The translations under genes were made by a program, and so were the position numbers. DNA of 64,000 bases from JACCZH01 sp963729445 (GTDB lineage: Bacteria; Chloroflexota; Chloroflexia; Thermomicrobiales; CFX8). Under the pieces are notes generated by a model. That model did not search any database, was not told the DNA's origin, and saw nothing but the letters and a program-made list of their open reading frames with translations. Positions 1 through 7,318 of the stretch are shown here, piece by piece. The stretch lies in the NCBI GenBank assembly GCA_963729445.1, contig CAVSNU010000005.1, forward strand, positions 1,240,001 to 1,304,000, written 5' to 3'. Each line of letters begins with the position of its first letter. Within the stretch, counting starts at the first letter, position 1.

Positions 1-2
1 AG

Positions 3-110
3 GTTCAAGACGCGCTGGACGAATTGGTCGATGTTGCAACAAAGATGCTCACTGAGCAGTCGCTGAAAGGAACACAGAATGACGAAGTCTCGACTGGTCT
101 GGCTGATTAA
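3..110 (+). CDS. C-terminal end of an unidentified phage protein (partial)
   Basis: The reading frame is open from the left edge of the window to TAA at 108-110, leaving 35 residues of an acidic C-terminus (ends ..DEVSTGLAD). The start lies outside the window. It overlaps the next small gene by 32 bases in another frame, which is typical of packed phage genes. Nothing in the tail identifies a family. Confidence 0.45.
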   Translation, partial: VQDALDELVDVATKMLTEQSLKGTQNDEVSTGLAD

Positions 111-228
111 GCAGCTCGTCCCCTTGACCTATCGCACCACCTACATCGAAGACGGCAAGCGGCATTTCTGCGTCTGGAAGATGTGGATGGGTCGGCAATT
201 CGACATTGATGATGTGCTAGTGGCGTAG
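79..228 (+). CDS. small basic phage protein, unknown function (49 aa)
   Basis: ATG at 79 follows AAAGGA at about 66-71, a good ribosome-binding site at normal spacing. The 49-residue product is basic and aromatic in its first half (MTKSRLVWLIKQLV...) and ends in an acidic tail (FDIDDVLVA). It is closed by TAG at 226-228, 12 bases before a strong terminator, so it is probably the last gene of the transcript entering from the left. I do not recognise the family. Confidence 0.5.
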   Translation: MTKSRLVWLIKQLVPLTYRTTYIEDGKRHFCVWKMWMGRQFDIDDVLVA

Positions 229-240
229 GTATCGAGCACA

Positions 241-270
241 ACAAAAGGCCCTCATTTGAGGGCCTTTTGT
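241..270 (+). terminator. intrinsic terminator, perfect 13-bp stem
   Basis: ACAAAAGGCCCTC and its exact complement are separated by the 4-base loop ATTT. The A4/T4 flanks make it symmetrical, so it could stop transcription in both directions. It closes the operon entering from the left. Confidence 0.85.
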
Positions 271-467
271 CAAGCAATGTGTGTGCGCTTGTTCAGCGCG
301 TCGGATCTCAATGTACGTACGACGGCGAGAAATGTCAAGTCCCATTCTCTGGGCTAATGGGACGGTTGCGCTGAGGGGTGGCGCAGATGGTCACTTGGAC
401 ACATCATCGAGGCTGACAACTATGGCCGCAGGGCTCGTGTCGCCTTGGGACTGAAAGTGGGCAATCC
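271..467 (+). other. non-coding leader before the late operon, with hairpin 339-363
   Basis: About 200 bases without a convincing gene. It holds one perfect inverted repeat: GTCCCATT (339-346) and AATGGGAC (356-363) around a 9-base loop. That could be a repressor site or an RNA hairpin. No clear sigma70 promoter pair is visible, although transcription of the following genes should start here. Confidence 0.4.
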
Positions 468-659
468 GTGAGTGAGCAACCACAGAAACAAGACGGCATC
501 CGCGTCACAGTGGAAGACCTGAAAACCGGTGACGCGGAATCGGCCGAGATCATGGATGACTACATCATCGTATGTGCTGGTTCGTGCTACGTCGACAGTC
601 AGCAGATACACGCCAACGGGACGGTCCAGTTGACCATTAAGGGGCGGAAAGCAGTATGA
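468..659 (+). CDS. small phage protein, unknown function (63 aa)
   Basis: GTG start at 468; no other in-frame start fits better. The product is acidic in its N-terminal half (VTVEDLKTGDAESAEIMDDY) and ends in a beta-rich, basic tail (VQLTIKGRKAV). It looks like a small soluble all-beta protein. It is the first gene of a tightly coupled run: its stop codon overlaps the ATG of the next gene (ATGA at 656-659). Family not recognised. Confidence 0.6.
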   Translation: MSEQPQKQDGIRVTVEDLKTGDAESAEIMDDYIIVCAGSCYVDSQQIHANGTVQLTIKGRKAV

Positions 660-766
660 CCGCCATCGAGACGGATCTGGAGCACGCCTACGCCGAGCTG
701 CGCCGGGAGCGCGTCGGGCGCATCGTGCCGTTGGTGGTGGTGGCGCGAGAGGGGAGAGCAGCGTGA
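656..766 (+). CDS. very small phage protein (36 aa)
   Basis: ATG at 656 overlaps the previous stop, and its TGA (764-766) overlaps the GTG start of the next gene. Both junctions are the 4-base overlaps typical of translational coupling, which is the main evidence that it is real. The product is a charged helix (TAIETDLEHAYAELRRERVG) followed by a short Val-rich stretch and a basic end. No family recognised. Confidence 0.45.
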   Translation: MTAIETDLEHAYAELRRERVGRIVPLVVVAREGRAA

Positions 767-1104
767 GCGCCAGAGAGACGTTGTTGTCGTACGCGATGTT
801 GGGAGCAACCATGAGTGAGAAGCCAGAGGCGACATTCCCGCTCCGAGTAGGAGCCTACGACCGGCAAACCATCATCGCGCGAATCATCATCCAGGCGCAC
901 GAGCGCGGGGAAGCTATCGATATCGAGGAAGCCGATAGGCGACTAACCGCGTGGGAAGAAGCTAACCGGAGGGCGATTCGTGAGGAAGATGATCTGAAAC
1001 AGCGCCTCAACATCATCATGCCGTACCTGGAGGCGAACACCAAAACGCCGTGGGTCATGCACTGCCTCAAGCGGCTGAACGAGTTGGAAGGCGGGAAGCC
1101 ATGA
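763..1104 (+). CDS. helical phage protein, unknown function (113 aa)
   Basis: GTG at 763 is coupled to the upstream gene; an internal ATG at 811 (MSEKPEATF) would give a 97-residue version. The sequence is mostly charged alpha-helix with a coiled-coil-like middle (EADRRLTAWEEANRRAIREE). It ends in ATGA overlap with the next gene. Function unknown; position before the terminase genes suggests a late regulatory or packaging accessory role, which is only an inference. Confidence 0.5.
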   Translation: MSARETLLSYAMLGATMSEKPEATFPLRVGAYDRQTIIARIIIQAHERGEAIDIEEADRRLTAWEEANRRAIREEDDLKQRLNIIMPYLEANTKTPWVMHCLKRLNELEGGKP

Positions 1105-1304
1105 GTGAGGTAGCCCCGGCGGATGGTGGCCCGTACTCGTTGCGTTGTCGGCAGTGCGGTGAGTGGGTGCCGAACACCGCCAATGCCGAGATGCGCAGTG
1201 AGGGCATGTACTCCCATTCGCACCGATGTGCAGACAAGGCCACCCGCCACACCTACGACGGCACGCAGGATGACTACGGCGACATGCACGTGGATCGCAA
1301 ATAG
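1101..1304 (+). CDS. small zinc-ribbon-like phage protein (67 aa)
   Basis: Start chosen at ATG 1101, which overlaps the previous stop (ATGA). The N-terminal third carries CRQC, followed by a His/Cys pair (SHSHRC) about 25 residues later, a likely zinc site of the C2-H/C type. The rest is polar and acidic. Phage proteins of this size with one zinc ribbon often bind nucleic acid or a polymerase subunit, but no specific family is recognised. Confidence 0.55.
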   Translation: MSEVAPADGGPYSLRCRQCGEWVPNTANAEMRSEGMYSHSHRCADKATRHTYDGTQDDYGDMHVDRK

Positions 1305-1327
1305 GACGACACCCGAAAGGGATAGCC

Positions 1328-1525
1328 ATGAGCGCAGCCGAGAACCTGAACGTCCGCTTGATCAGTTGCCGGGATTGCGGTGAGCCCTTAGCGCAGCGGT
1401 GGAAGGACGGGACAATCAAGGTGCTGGTACCCAACCCGATGTTCAGGCCGGACAAGCGCGCGGTCCTCGTGTGCCAGCACTGCGGCCTCTGGAATACCGT
1501 GACCCCAACCAGGCGGGCAGCCTGA
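1328..1525 (+). CDS. small CxxC...CxxC zinc-ribbon phage protein (65 aa)
   Basis: ATG at 1328 follows GAAAGGGAT with normal spacing. Two CxxC knuckles (CRDC at residues 14-17 and CQHC near residue 50) are about 32 residues apart, the spacing of a classic zinc ribbon. It is the second zinc-ribbon protein in a row and the last gene before a promoter-terminator leader. Function unknown; nucleic-acid or RNA-polymerase binding is plausible from the fold alone. Confidence 0.6.
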   Translation: MSAAENLNVRLISCRDCGEPLAQRWKDGTIKVLVPNPMFRPDKRAVLVCQHCGLWNTVTPTRRAA

Positions 1526-1554
1526 TTGCTTATGTTGTTGAACTGACATAAACT
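1526..1554 (+). promoter_or_regulatory. promoter-like pair in front of the packaging genes
   Basis: TTGCTT (1526-1531) and TAAACT (1549-1554) are 17 bases apart. The -10 side lies in TGACATAAACT, an 11-base string that recurs exactly at 8608-8618, where it is again 17 bases from a -35-like box (TTGACG). The repeat of both sequence and spacing at two operon heads supports a real late promoter. Confidence 0.65.
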
Positions 1555-1598
1555 AGAGCCACAACTTGGCTTTGCCAGAGAAGACCGAACAGGGAGTA

Positions 1599-1629
1599 CC
1601 CGACGGCAGTTGATTCGCCGTCGGGTTTT
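1599..1629 (+). terminator. intrinsic terminator inside the leader of the packaging operon
   Basis: CCCGACGGC (1599-1607) pairs perfectly with GCCGTCGGG (1617-1625) over a 9-base loop, followed by TTTTC. It sits between the promoter-like pair at 1526-1554 and the terminase genes, so it must be read through, by-passed or regulated (attenuation or antitermination) for the genes to be expressed from that promoter. Confidence 0.8.
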
Positions 1630-1648
1630 CTCATGTCTCGGGGATACA

Positions 1649-2197
1649 GTGCCAGAGCAACCAGTGACACAAAATGACACCGAATTTACATGGTCGAAGC
1701 CTCGATTGGCTGCGGCGCTGCTGGTTGCTGCTGACGAACTGACCGACGAAGAGATCGCCAACCAGTTTGACATAGCGCGGAAGACGTTAGCTAGGTGGAA
1801 GCAACACCCCACATTCCAGGCCCGTGTCGAAGAGCACCGCGAAGCCTGGCGCAAGGAAGTGCTGGCCCTGGGTATTGCCGAACGGCAGAACCGCGTGGAT
1901 GCGCTCAACGACCGCTGGAAGCGCATGCAGGCGGTGATCGATGCACGGGCCGAGGAGCTGGCCGGACAGGTGGCCGGCGGCGAGACCGGCCTACTGGTCA
2001 AGCAGGAGCGCGCCCTTGGCACCGGGCAGAACCAGGTGATCGTGACTGAGTACGCCGTAGACAACGGCTTGTTGCGCGAGATGCGCGCCCACGAGCAGCA
2101 GGCAGCCAAGGAGCTTGGCCAGTGGGAAGACAAGCATGCCGTCAGTGGACAGGTGTTGATACGTGAGTACGGCAACATACCCAACGACGTCGTATAG
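1649..2197 (+). CDS. terS: terminase small subunit
   Basis: DNA-recognition subunit of the packaging motor. The N-terminal third has a helix-turn-helix of the resolvase/terminase kind (LTDEEIANQFDIARKTLARW, about residues 31-50), followed by long charged helices suited to a ring oligomer. GTG 1649 (VPEQPVTQ) is chosen because the longer open frame runs back into the terminator. About 182 residues is normal for the family. It overlaps the large subunit gene by 35 bases, and packaging order terS-terL-portal follows. Confidence 0.8.
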   Translation: MPEQPVTQNDTEFTWSKPRLAAALLVAADELTDEEIANQFDIARKTLARWKQHPTFQARVEEHREAWRKEVLALGIAERQNRVDALNDRWKRMQAVIDARAEELAGQVAGGETGLLVKQERALGTGQNQVIVTEYAVDNGLLREMRAHEQQAAKELGQWEDKHAVSGQVLIREYGNIPNDVV

Positions 2198-3485
2198 ACC
2201 CGCCGCAGAGCGTGTGCGCTACTTCCCGCGGGGAGCGGCGCACGACCTGTTCTTTCGTCGTGAGAAGGAAGTGCTGCTCAGTGGACCGGCCGGCACCGGC
2301 AAGTCACGTGGTGTGCTGGAGCGCATCCACCGTACGCTGCTTAAGACTCCCAATGTCCGCGCGCTGATCGTCCGCAAGACGCGCACCAGCCTGACGCAGA
2401 CCGCGATCGTCACCTTCGAGCAGAAGGTTCTGCATCCCATGGATGGCGTCGTCTGGCGCACTCAGGAGCAGGAGTACCGCTACACCAACGGGTCTGTGCT
2501 GGTTGTCGGCGGCATGGATCGCGCCACCAAGGTCATGTCGGCCGAGTACGACATCATCTACGTCATGGAGGCGACCGAGCTCACCGAGAACGACTGGGAG
2601 TCGTTGACCACGCGCCTGCGCAACGGCGTGCTGCCCTACCAGCAGATCATGGGCGACTGTAACCCCGACGCGCCGACCCACTGGCTGTATGCACGCACCC
2701 AGGCCGGGCTGACGACGATGCTGGAGTCCCGGCACGAGGACAACCCGACGCTCTGGGATGACGCCAAGGGCGAGTGGACCTCGCGTGGCGCTGAGTACAT
2801 CGCGACGCTGGATAGGTTGACCGGTGTGCGGCTGTTGCGACTGCGTAAGGGGCTCTGGGCGGCCGCAGAGGGCATGATCCACGACGGCTGGGACCGCAAC
2901 ATCCACGTCATTGACCGCTTCGATATCCCCGATAGCTGGCCGCGTGAGTGGGTCGTCGACTTCGGCTTCACCAACCCGTTTGTCTGGCTGGCCTGGGCAC
3001 AGGACCCGGACGGGCGGCTCTACTGCTACCGCGAGATTTACATGACGCAGCGCCTCGTTGAGGACCACGCGCGCGACATCAAGCGCGTGACGGCAGGCGA
3101 CCCACGGCCACGCAACATCGTCTGCGACCACGACGCCGAGGACCGCGCCACCCTGGAGCGGCACATCGGCATGAAGACCAAGGCCGCGCACAAGGCCGTC
3201 TCGCCCGGCCTGCAAGCCGTGTCGTCGCGGCTCAGGGTGGCTGGTGACGGCAAGCCGCGACTGTTCTACCTGCGGGATTCCCTGATCGAGCGTGACCCGA
3301 CGCTGGCCGAGCGGCATCTGCCGGTGTGTACCGAGCAGGAGTACGAAAGCTACGTCTGGGACACCAGCAACAGCCGCAAGAAGGGCGAGCAGCCGGTCAA
3401 AGAGAACGACCACGGTATGGACGCAACCCGCTATTTGGTTGCCGAACACGATCTGGCGACGAACCGCAAAGTGTACGCATGGTAA
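2163..3485 (+). CDS. terL: terminase large subunit (ATPase and nuclease)
   Basis: Motor that translocates and cuts phage DNA. The Walker A motif GPAGTGKS is near residue 41, the Walker B/acidic region is at IIYVMEATE (about 130), and the RNase-H-like nuclease has VVDFGFTNP (about 262), CDHDAED (about 325) and DHGMDATRY (about 418), giving the expected acidic triad. At 440 residues it fits the Terminase_3/6 class used by siphoviruses. Start is GTG 2163 inside terS. Confidence 0.95.
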   Translation: MSTATYPTTSYRPAAERVRYFPRGAAHDLFFRREKEVLLSGPAGTGKSRGVLERIHRTLLKTPNVRALIVRKTRTSLTQTAIVTFEQKVLHPMDGVVWRTQEQEYRYTNGSVLVVGGMDRATKVMSAEYDIIYVMEATELTENDWESLTTRLRNGVLPYQQIMGDCNPDAPTHWLYARTQAGLTTMLESRHEDNPTLWDDAKGEWTSRGAEYIATLDRLTGVRLLRLRKGLWAAAEGMIHDGWDRNIHVIDRFDIPDSWPREWVVDFGFTNPFVWLAWAQDPDGRLYCYREIYMTQRLVEDHARDIKRVTAGDPRPRNIVCDHDAEDRATLERHIGMKTKAAHKAVSPGLQAVSSRLRVAGDGKPRLFYLRDSLIERDPTLAERHLPVCTEQEYESYVWDTSNSRKKGEQPVKENDHGMDATRYLVAEHDLATNRKVYAW

Positions 3486-3496
3486 AGGAGAGTGAC

Positions 3497-3901
3497 ATGA
3501 CATTTGAGGATCAGATTCGTCGTATTCGTGAAGCACATGGCTGGACTGAATGGCAGATCGTGAAGTCGGCAGAGCTGTCTCTATGGCTGACTGTCATCGA
3601 ACGAGCATGGGAGAAAGTGCATACACCGATTGTGGATGACGTTGCAAATGGGAATGCAGAAGCTGCCATCTGCGAAGCGCTGCACAGATTAGGTGACCAT
3701 TGGGGTGTTGATGAAAAGATATCCCGAGACGTCCCCATCTTGCCTTGTGCTCATTGCTGGTGTGCGAACAAGGCCGAGTGGATGATTATCGATGGCTTCG
3801 CTCCGGAAGATTACACCTATGCATGCACAGAACATATCGGATCGCTCTTGCAGTCAGGCCGCAAAAGCACCGTGGTCCCGCTAGAGAGGGAGTCGTCATG
3901 A
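3497..3901 (+). CDS. unknown phage protein with a CxxC...C-x2-H zinc site (134 aa)
   Basis: ATG at 3497 is placed after AAAGGAG (3484-3490). Residues 1-70 are helical; the second half has CAHCWC and, about 25 residues on, CTEH, a likely zinc site. Base composition is visibly poorer in G+C than the flanking terminase and portal genes, so it looks like a later insertion (a moron-type gene) between terL and portal. Its stop overlaps the next start (ATGA). Function unknown. Confidence 0.6.
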   Translation: MTFEDQIRRIREAHGWTEWQIVKSAELSLWLTVIERAWEKVHTPIVDDVANGNAEAAICEALHRLGDHWGVDEKISRDVPILPCAHCWCANKAEWMIIDGFAPEDYTYACTEHIGSLLQSGRKSTVVPLERESS

Positions 3902-4011
3902 TCGACGGTGACATGTACAAGACCATGATAGCGGTTGCGTTCATTTGCGGATTCGGAATCTGCGCTTGCATTGTCGGATTGGTCCTTCTCGTGAAGTGGT
4001 GGTTCTACTAA
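3898..4011 (+). CDS. single-span membrane microprotein (37 aa)
   Basis: ATG at 3898 overlaps the previous stop, and its TAA overlaps the portal ATG (TAATG). After a short acidic N-terminus (MIDGDMYKT) there is one hydrophobic helix of about 25 residues (IAVAFICGFGICACIVGLVLL) ending in KWWFY. Coupling on both sides supports translation. Pairing with the preceding zinc-site protein suggests a two-gene cargo unit; the role is unknown. Confidence 0.5.
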   Translation: MIDGDMYKTMIAVAFICGFGICACIVGLVLLVKWWFY

Positions 4012-5378
4012 TGCCCGAACCGAACGACATCAACCTCGCCCTGGCCGACCTGAAGGCGCGCGGCCCCAACTACCGGCTGTACGAGGAGTACTTCAACGGC
4101 AAGCACCGGCTCACCTTTGCCACGGAGAAGTTCCGCAACGCCTTTGGGAGCCTGTTCCAGGCGTTCGCCGACAACAACTGCCCGGGCGTGGTCGAGCCGA
4201 TCGCGGACCGGTTGGACCTGCAGGGCTTCACGGTCGAGAGCGGGCCGAAGGACGCGGCTGAGCAGGCGTGGGCCGTGTGGCAGGCCAACCGTATGGACCA
4301 GCGTGCCGGGGAGGTCCACCTTGAGGCGCTACGGGCCGGCGACGCCTACGTCATCGTCTGGCCGGACAAGGATGGCAAGCCCGTCATCTACCCCCAGCGC
4401 GCCTCTGCCGTGACCGTGCACTACGACGAGGAGGCGGTCGACCAGATCAACTGGGCTGCCAAGGCGTGGCTGACCGAGGACAAGCACGTCCGGCTCAACA
4501 TGTACTACCCCGACCGGATTGAGAAGTACATCACCAGCAATGCTAGCCAGAGCGCGACTCTGCCGGACAAGGCCGACGCCTTCGAGCCGTTCAACGTCGC
4601 CGGCGAGGCGTGGCCGCTGCGTAACGAGTGGGGCGTCGTGCCGGTCTTCCACTTCCCCAACAACAGCGACATCGGGCACTTTGGCCGCAGTGAGCTCAAG
4701 AACGTGATCCCGCTGCAGGACGCCTTGAACAAGAGCCTGGCCGACATGCTGGTCGCCATGGAGTTCGTGGCGCTACCGCAGCGCTGGGCCACGGGGGTCG
4801 AGGTGCAGTTCGATGATGACGGCAAGCCGATCCCACCGTGGCAGACTGGCGTCGACCGCATCATCGCCAGTGGCAGCAGCGAGACGAAGTTCGGCGAGTT
4901 CGCACAGGCCAACCTCGCACAGTTCATCGCCGTCGGGGACATGCTGCGCCTCTCCATTTCGCGGGTGTCTCGCACGCCGCTGCACTACATGATGCTGACC
5001 ACGGGGCAGTGGCCCTCGGGCGAGTCGTTGAAGACCGCAGAGGCGCCGTTTGTCGCGAAGGTCAAGGACCGCATGGTGACGTTCGGCAACGTCTGGGAGT
5101 CGGTCATGATGTTCTGCAACCGCATCCAGGAGGCGCCCGAGGCGCAGTTGTCGGCCACATGGAACGACCCGAGCCCGCGTTCGGAGACGATGTTCATCGA
5201 AGGGCTGTCCCGCAAGCACATCGAACTGGAAGTGCCAAAGCGCCAGATATGGACTGAGCTGGGCTATTCGGACGAACAGCAGGAACGTTTCGAGGCCGAG
5301 GCTGAGGTCACGGACGCGGAGAGAGGCGAGCGCGTGCGGCGGTTTGCGGCGGCTGGTGGTGTGGATCGTTCGCTTTGA
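4011..5378 (+). CDS. portal protein (SPP1 gp6-like)
   Basis: Forms the dodecameric ring at the capsid vertex through which DNA enters. The 455-residue length, the position directly after terL, and the typical features (N-terminal YEEYFNGKHRL region, central beta wing, then a long helix with MLTTGQWPSGESLKTAEAPF near residue 330 and an acidic C-terminus) match phage_prot_Gp6/portal proteins of siphoviruses of GC-rich hosts. Start ATG 4011 overlaps the previous stop. Confidence 0.9.
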   Translation: MPEPNDINLALADLKARGPNYRLYEEYFNGKHRLTFATEKFRNAFGSLFQAFADNNCPGVVEPIADRLDLQGFTVESGPKDAAEQAWAVWQANRMDQRAGEVHLEALRAGDAYVIVWPDKDGKPVIYPQRASAVTVHYDEEAVDQINWAAKAWLTEDKHVRLNMYYPDRIEKYITSNASQSATLPDKADAFEPFNVAGEAWPLRNEWGVVPVFHFPNNSDIGHFGRSELKNVIPLQDALNKSLADMLVAMEFVALPQRWATGVEVQFDDDGKPIPPWQTGVDRIIASGSSETKFGEFAQANLAQFIAVGDMLRLSISRVSRTPLHYMMLTTGQWPSGESLKTAEAPFVAKVKDRMVTFGNVWESVMMFCNRIQEAPEAQLSATWNDPSPRSETMFIEGLSRKHIELEVPKRQIWTELGYSDEQQERFEAEAEVTDAERGERVRRFAAAGGVDRSL

Positions 5379-5407
5379 GTTTCCGCATATAGATGCGAAA
5401 AACGAGG

Positions 5408-5494
5408 TTTAAAGTGGTAAGATTAGAGTCTACAATGGAGCGCACCGGCGGTACGGTCAATACCCCGGTGCATGACATGGAAGGACATGCTCCC
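5408..5494 (+). promoter_or_regulatory. structured leader of the first HNH gene
   Basis: TTTAAA (5408-5413) and TACAAT (5431-5436) are 17 bases apart and resemble a sigma70 promoter. They are followed by a perfect 7-bp hairpin (GCACCGG 5442-5448 with CCGGTGC 5465-5471) and then TGACAT.GAAGG up to the start codon at 5495. The same order of elements precedes the second HNH gene at 7240-7318. Confidence 0.55.
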
Positions 5495-6109
5495 ATGCCT
5501 CAAAAGCCTACCATCCCTCGTGTTTGCGAACATTGTCACAAGCCGTTCTTCACGTATCCTAGCCAGATTAGGGCTGGTATAGGTCGGTTCTGTTCAAGAT
5601 CGTGTGCTGGTTCTAATTCAGCACAGATACGCAACAAATTGCCTGAACATCGCTTTTGGGAGAATGTCCAAAAGACTAACGGATGTTGGATATGGACTAG
5701 TGGAACCGTCGCTTACGGCTACGGGAATTTGTGTATTAACGGGAAGATGCAGCGGACTCATCGGTATTCATGGGAACTTCATAACGGTCCAATTCCCGAT
5801 GGGCTCTTTGTTCTACATAAGTGTGATAACCCGTTGTGCGTGAATCCCGCTCACCTGTTTCTCGGAACTCATCAAGACAATATGGATGACAAAATGTCCA
5901 AAGGCCGCCATGTTTCTTTACGTGGGTCATCTCATGGCAACGCCAAGCTCGACGAGAGCGATGTTATTGAGATTCGTCGCCGGTACACGAGCACAGGCAT
6001 TACTCAAGCTGAATTGGGCCGAGAGTATGGCGTGGATCGAACAACGATTAGCCTGATTGTCAGGCGAAAGAAGTGGGCTCATTTGCCTCCTGATAGTGAG
6101 ATAGCATGA
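5495..6109 (+). CDS. HNH homing-type endonuclease with C-terminal HTH
   Basis: Free-standing selfish nuclease. Residues 1-40 form a zinc knuckle (CEHC at 11-14, then C33 and C37); an HNH_3-type nuclease core spans about 85-135 with H109 (VLHKC), N117 and H120 (CVNPAH); a helix-turn-helix sits at about 166-190 (TQAELGREYGVDRTTISLIV). Start ATG 5495 is chosen because the zinc-knuckle start and leader align with those of the second HNH gene; longer frames begin inside the leader. Its stop overlaps the next ATG. The gene is clearly poorer in G+C than portal. Confidence 0.85.
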   Translation: MPQKPTIPRVCEHCHKPFFTYPSQIRAGIGRFCSRSCAGSNSAQIRNKLPEHRFWENVQKTNGCWIWTSGTVAYGYGNLCINGKMQRTHRYSWELHNGPIPDGLFVLHKCDNPLCVNPAHLFLGTHQDNMDDKMSKGRHVSLRGSSHGNAKLDESDVIEIRRRYTSTGITQAELGREYGVDRTTISLIVRRKKWAHLPPDSEIA

Positions 6110-7209
6110 GCGCGAAAGATATCCTCTCACTAGCTGCGATGTTTAGAGAACAAGTTATAGCCGAAGAAGATGTGGCCATTTTGCAGTTGGTGGATGCGTA
6201 CCAGTTGATTATGGATACGTTAGACGTTCAACTTGACGATCTACTTAACTTCATTTCGACGCGGCGTGAAATGGGCGAAGAAATTAGTATTGCTTGGCTT
6301 CGTCGTCAAGAGCGTCTGGAAACATTACTTGACCAAGTTGAACAGGAAGTAAGCAGGATTGCTGGCCATGCTGATGTATTGATACGGGATCGGCAATCGA
6401 CCTTAATAATGATCGGGCAGCGCCACGCCGAGCAACTGATGCTGGCCGGCCTTAGTCCCGTCCCGGCTGGCGTGGCGGTGTCGTTCAACCGCTTCCCGGC
6501 TGGCGCCGTGCAGCAGATGGTGGGCTTCCTGGCCGATGGATCACCGTTGCGTGATCTATTGGACGAATTAGGTCCGGACGCCTCGTCACAGGTCCGTACA
6601 GCGCTCCTGAGAGGCATCGGCACCGGCCAGCATCCGCGTACGGTCGCACGCTTCGCCCGTGAGGCGCTCGACGGCAACCTGGCACGGGCCGAACGCATCG
6701 CCCGGACTTCCATGCTTAATGCCTACCGCGGTTCAACGATGGAGACCTACCGTGCCAATGCCGACGTTGTGACCGGATGGCAGTGGATTGCCGCGCTTGG
6801 AAGTCCCAGAACATGTATGAGCTGCATTGCCAAGCATGGGCAGGTCTTTTCGCTTCAAGAGCAGATGATCGATCATTGGAACGGACGTTGTACCCAGATA
6901 CCGGTAACGAAGAGCTGGGAAGAACTCGGTGTTGAGGGCGTCCCGGACACGCGGCCAAAGATTCAAACTGGCGAGGATTGGTTCAACTCACTGCCAGAAG
7001 CAAAGCAGCGTGAGTATATGGGCCGCGCTAAGTTTCATGCCTGGAAGAACGCCGAGTTTGAGCTAAGCGACCTAACCACGGAACGTGTAGATCCTGTGCT
7101 GGGGCTTATGGCCGAGGAAACCAGTCTCAAGAAGATACTGGGCCCGGAGAAAGCACGGGAGTGGTACGCGAAAGCTGCGCAAATTGAACGTGAGGCCGCT
7201 GATGACTAG
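6106..7209 (+). CDS. phage head morphogenesis protein (Mu gpF-like minor capsid)
   Basis: Minor head protein made next to the portal. The C-terminal half has the family pattern ARTSMLNAYRGSTMETYRAN, then GWQWIAALGSPRTCMSC and HWNGRCTQIPV (about residues 203-265), with the Cys pair CMSC and a later Cys typical of the SPP1 gp7/Mu F group. The 367 residues are helical at the N-terminus. The first 300 or so bases are AT-rich like the upstream HNH gene, and composition changes sharply near 6420, suggesting co-acquisition of that end. Confidence 0.85.
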   Translation: MSAKDILSLAAMFREQVIAEEDVAILQLVDAYQLIMDTLDVQLDDLLNFISTRREMGEEISIAWLRRQERLETLLDQVEQEVSRIAGHADVLIRDRQSTLIMIGQRHAEQLMLAGLSPVPAGVAVSFNRFPAGAVQQMVGFLADGSPLRDLLDELGPDASSQVRTALLRGIGTGQHPRTVARFAREALDGNLARAERIARTSMLNAYRGSTMETYRANADVVTGWQWIAALGSPRTCMSCIAKHGQVFSLQEQMIDHWNGRCTQIPVTKSWEELGVEGVPDTRPKIQTGEDWFNSLPEAKQREYMGRAKFHAWKNAEFELSDLTTERVDPVLGLMAEETSLKKILGPEKAREWYAKAAQIEREAADD

Positions 7210-7239
7210 TCAGTTGCCGCATTCGTACGCGGAAAACGG

Positions 7240-7318
7240 TACAATTAGTCATCTAAATAACAGTGCGGCCGCGGTGCTTGGAACACCCGGCCGCGTGACA
7301 TCGAAGGGACTAGCTCCG
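7240..7318 (+). promoter_or_regulatory. structured leader of the second HNH gene
   Basis: TACAAT (7240-7245) is followed by a perfect 7-bp hairpin (GCGGCCG 7265-7271 with CGGCCGC 7288-7294) and by TGACATCGAAGGGACTAG before ATG 7319. The order and the TGACAT.GAAGG segment match the leader of the first HNH gene. No good -35 box lies at normal distance here. Confidence 0.5.

Noticed and set aside
366..440. Possible tRNA (GGTGGCGCAGATGGTCA resembles a D arm)
   Set aside because: No T loop of the GTTC type and no matching acceptor stem can be drawn; only the D-arm-like string fits.
943..2184. Long minus-strand open frame opposite the terminase small subunit region
   Set aside because: Low-complexity, Ser/Arg/Cys-rich translation with no RBS; it is the shadow of real + strand genes in GC-rich DNA.
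2304..3536. 410-codon minus-strand frame opposite the large terminase
   Set aside because: It mirrors terL codon structure and lacks any family resemblance; terL motifs are intact on the + strand.
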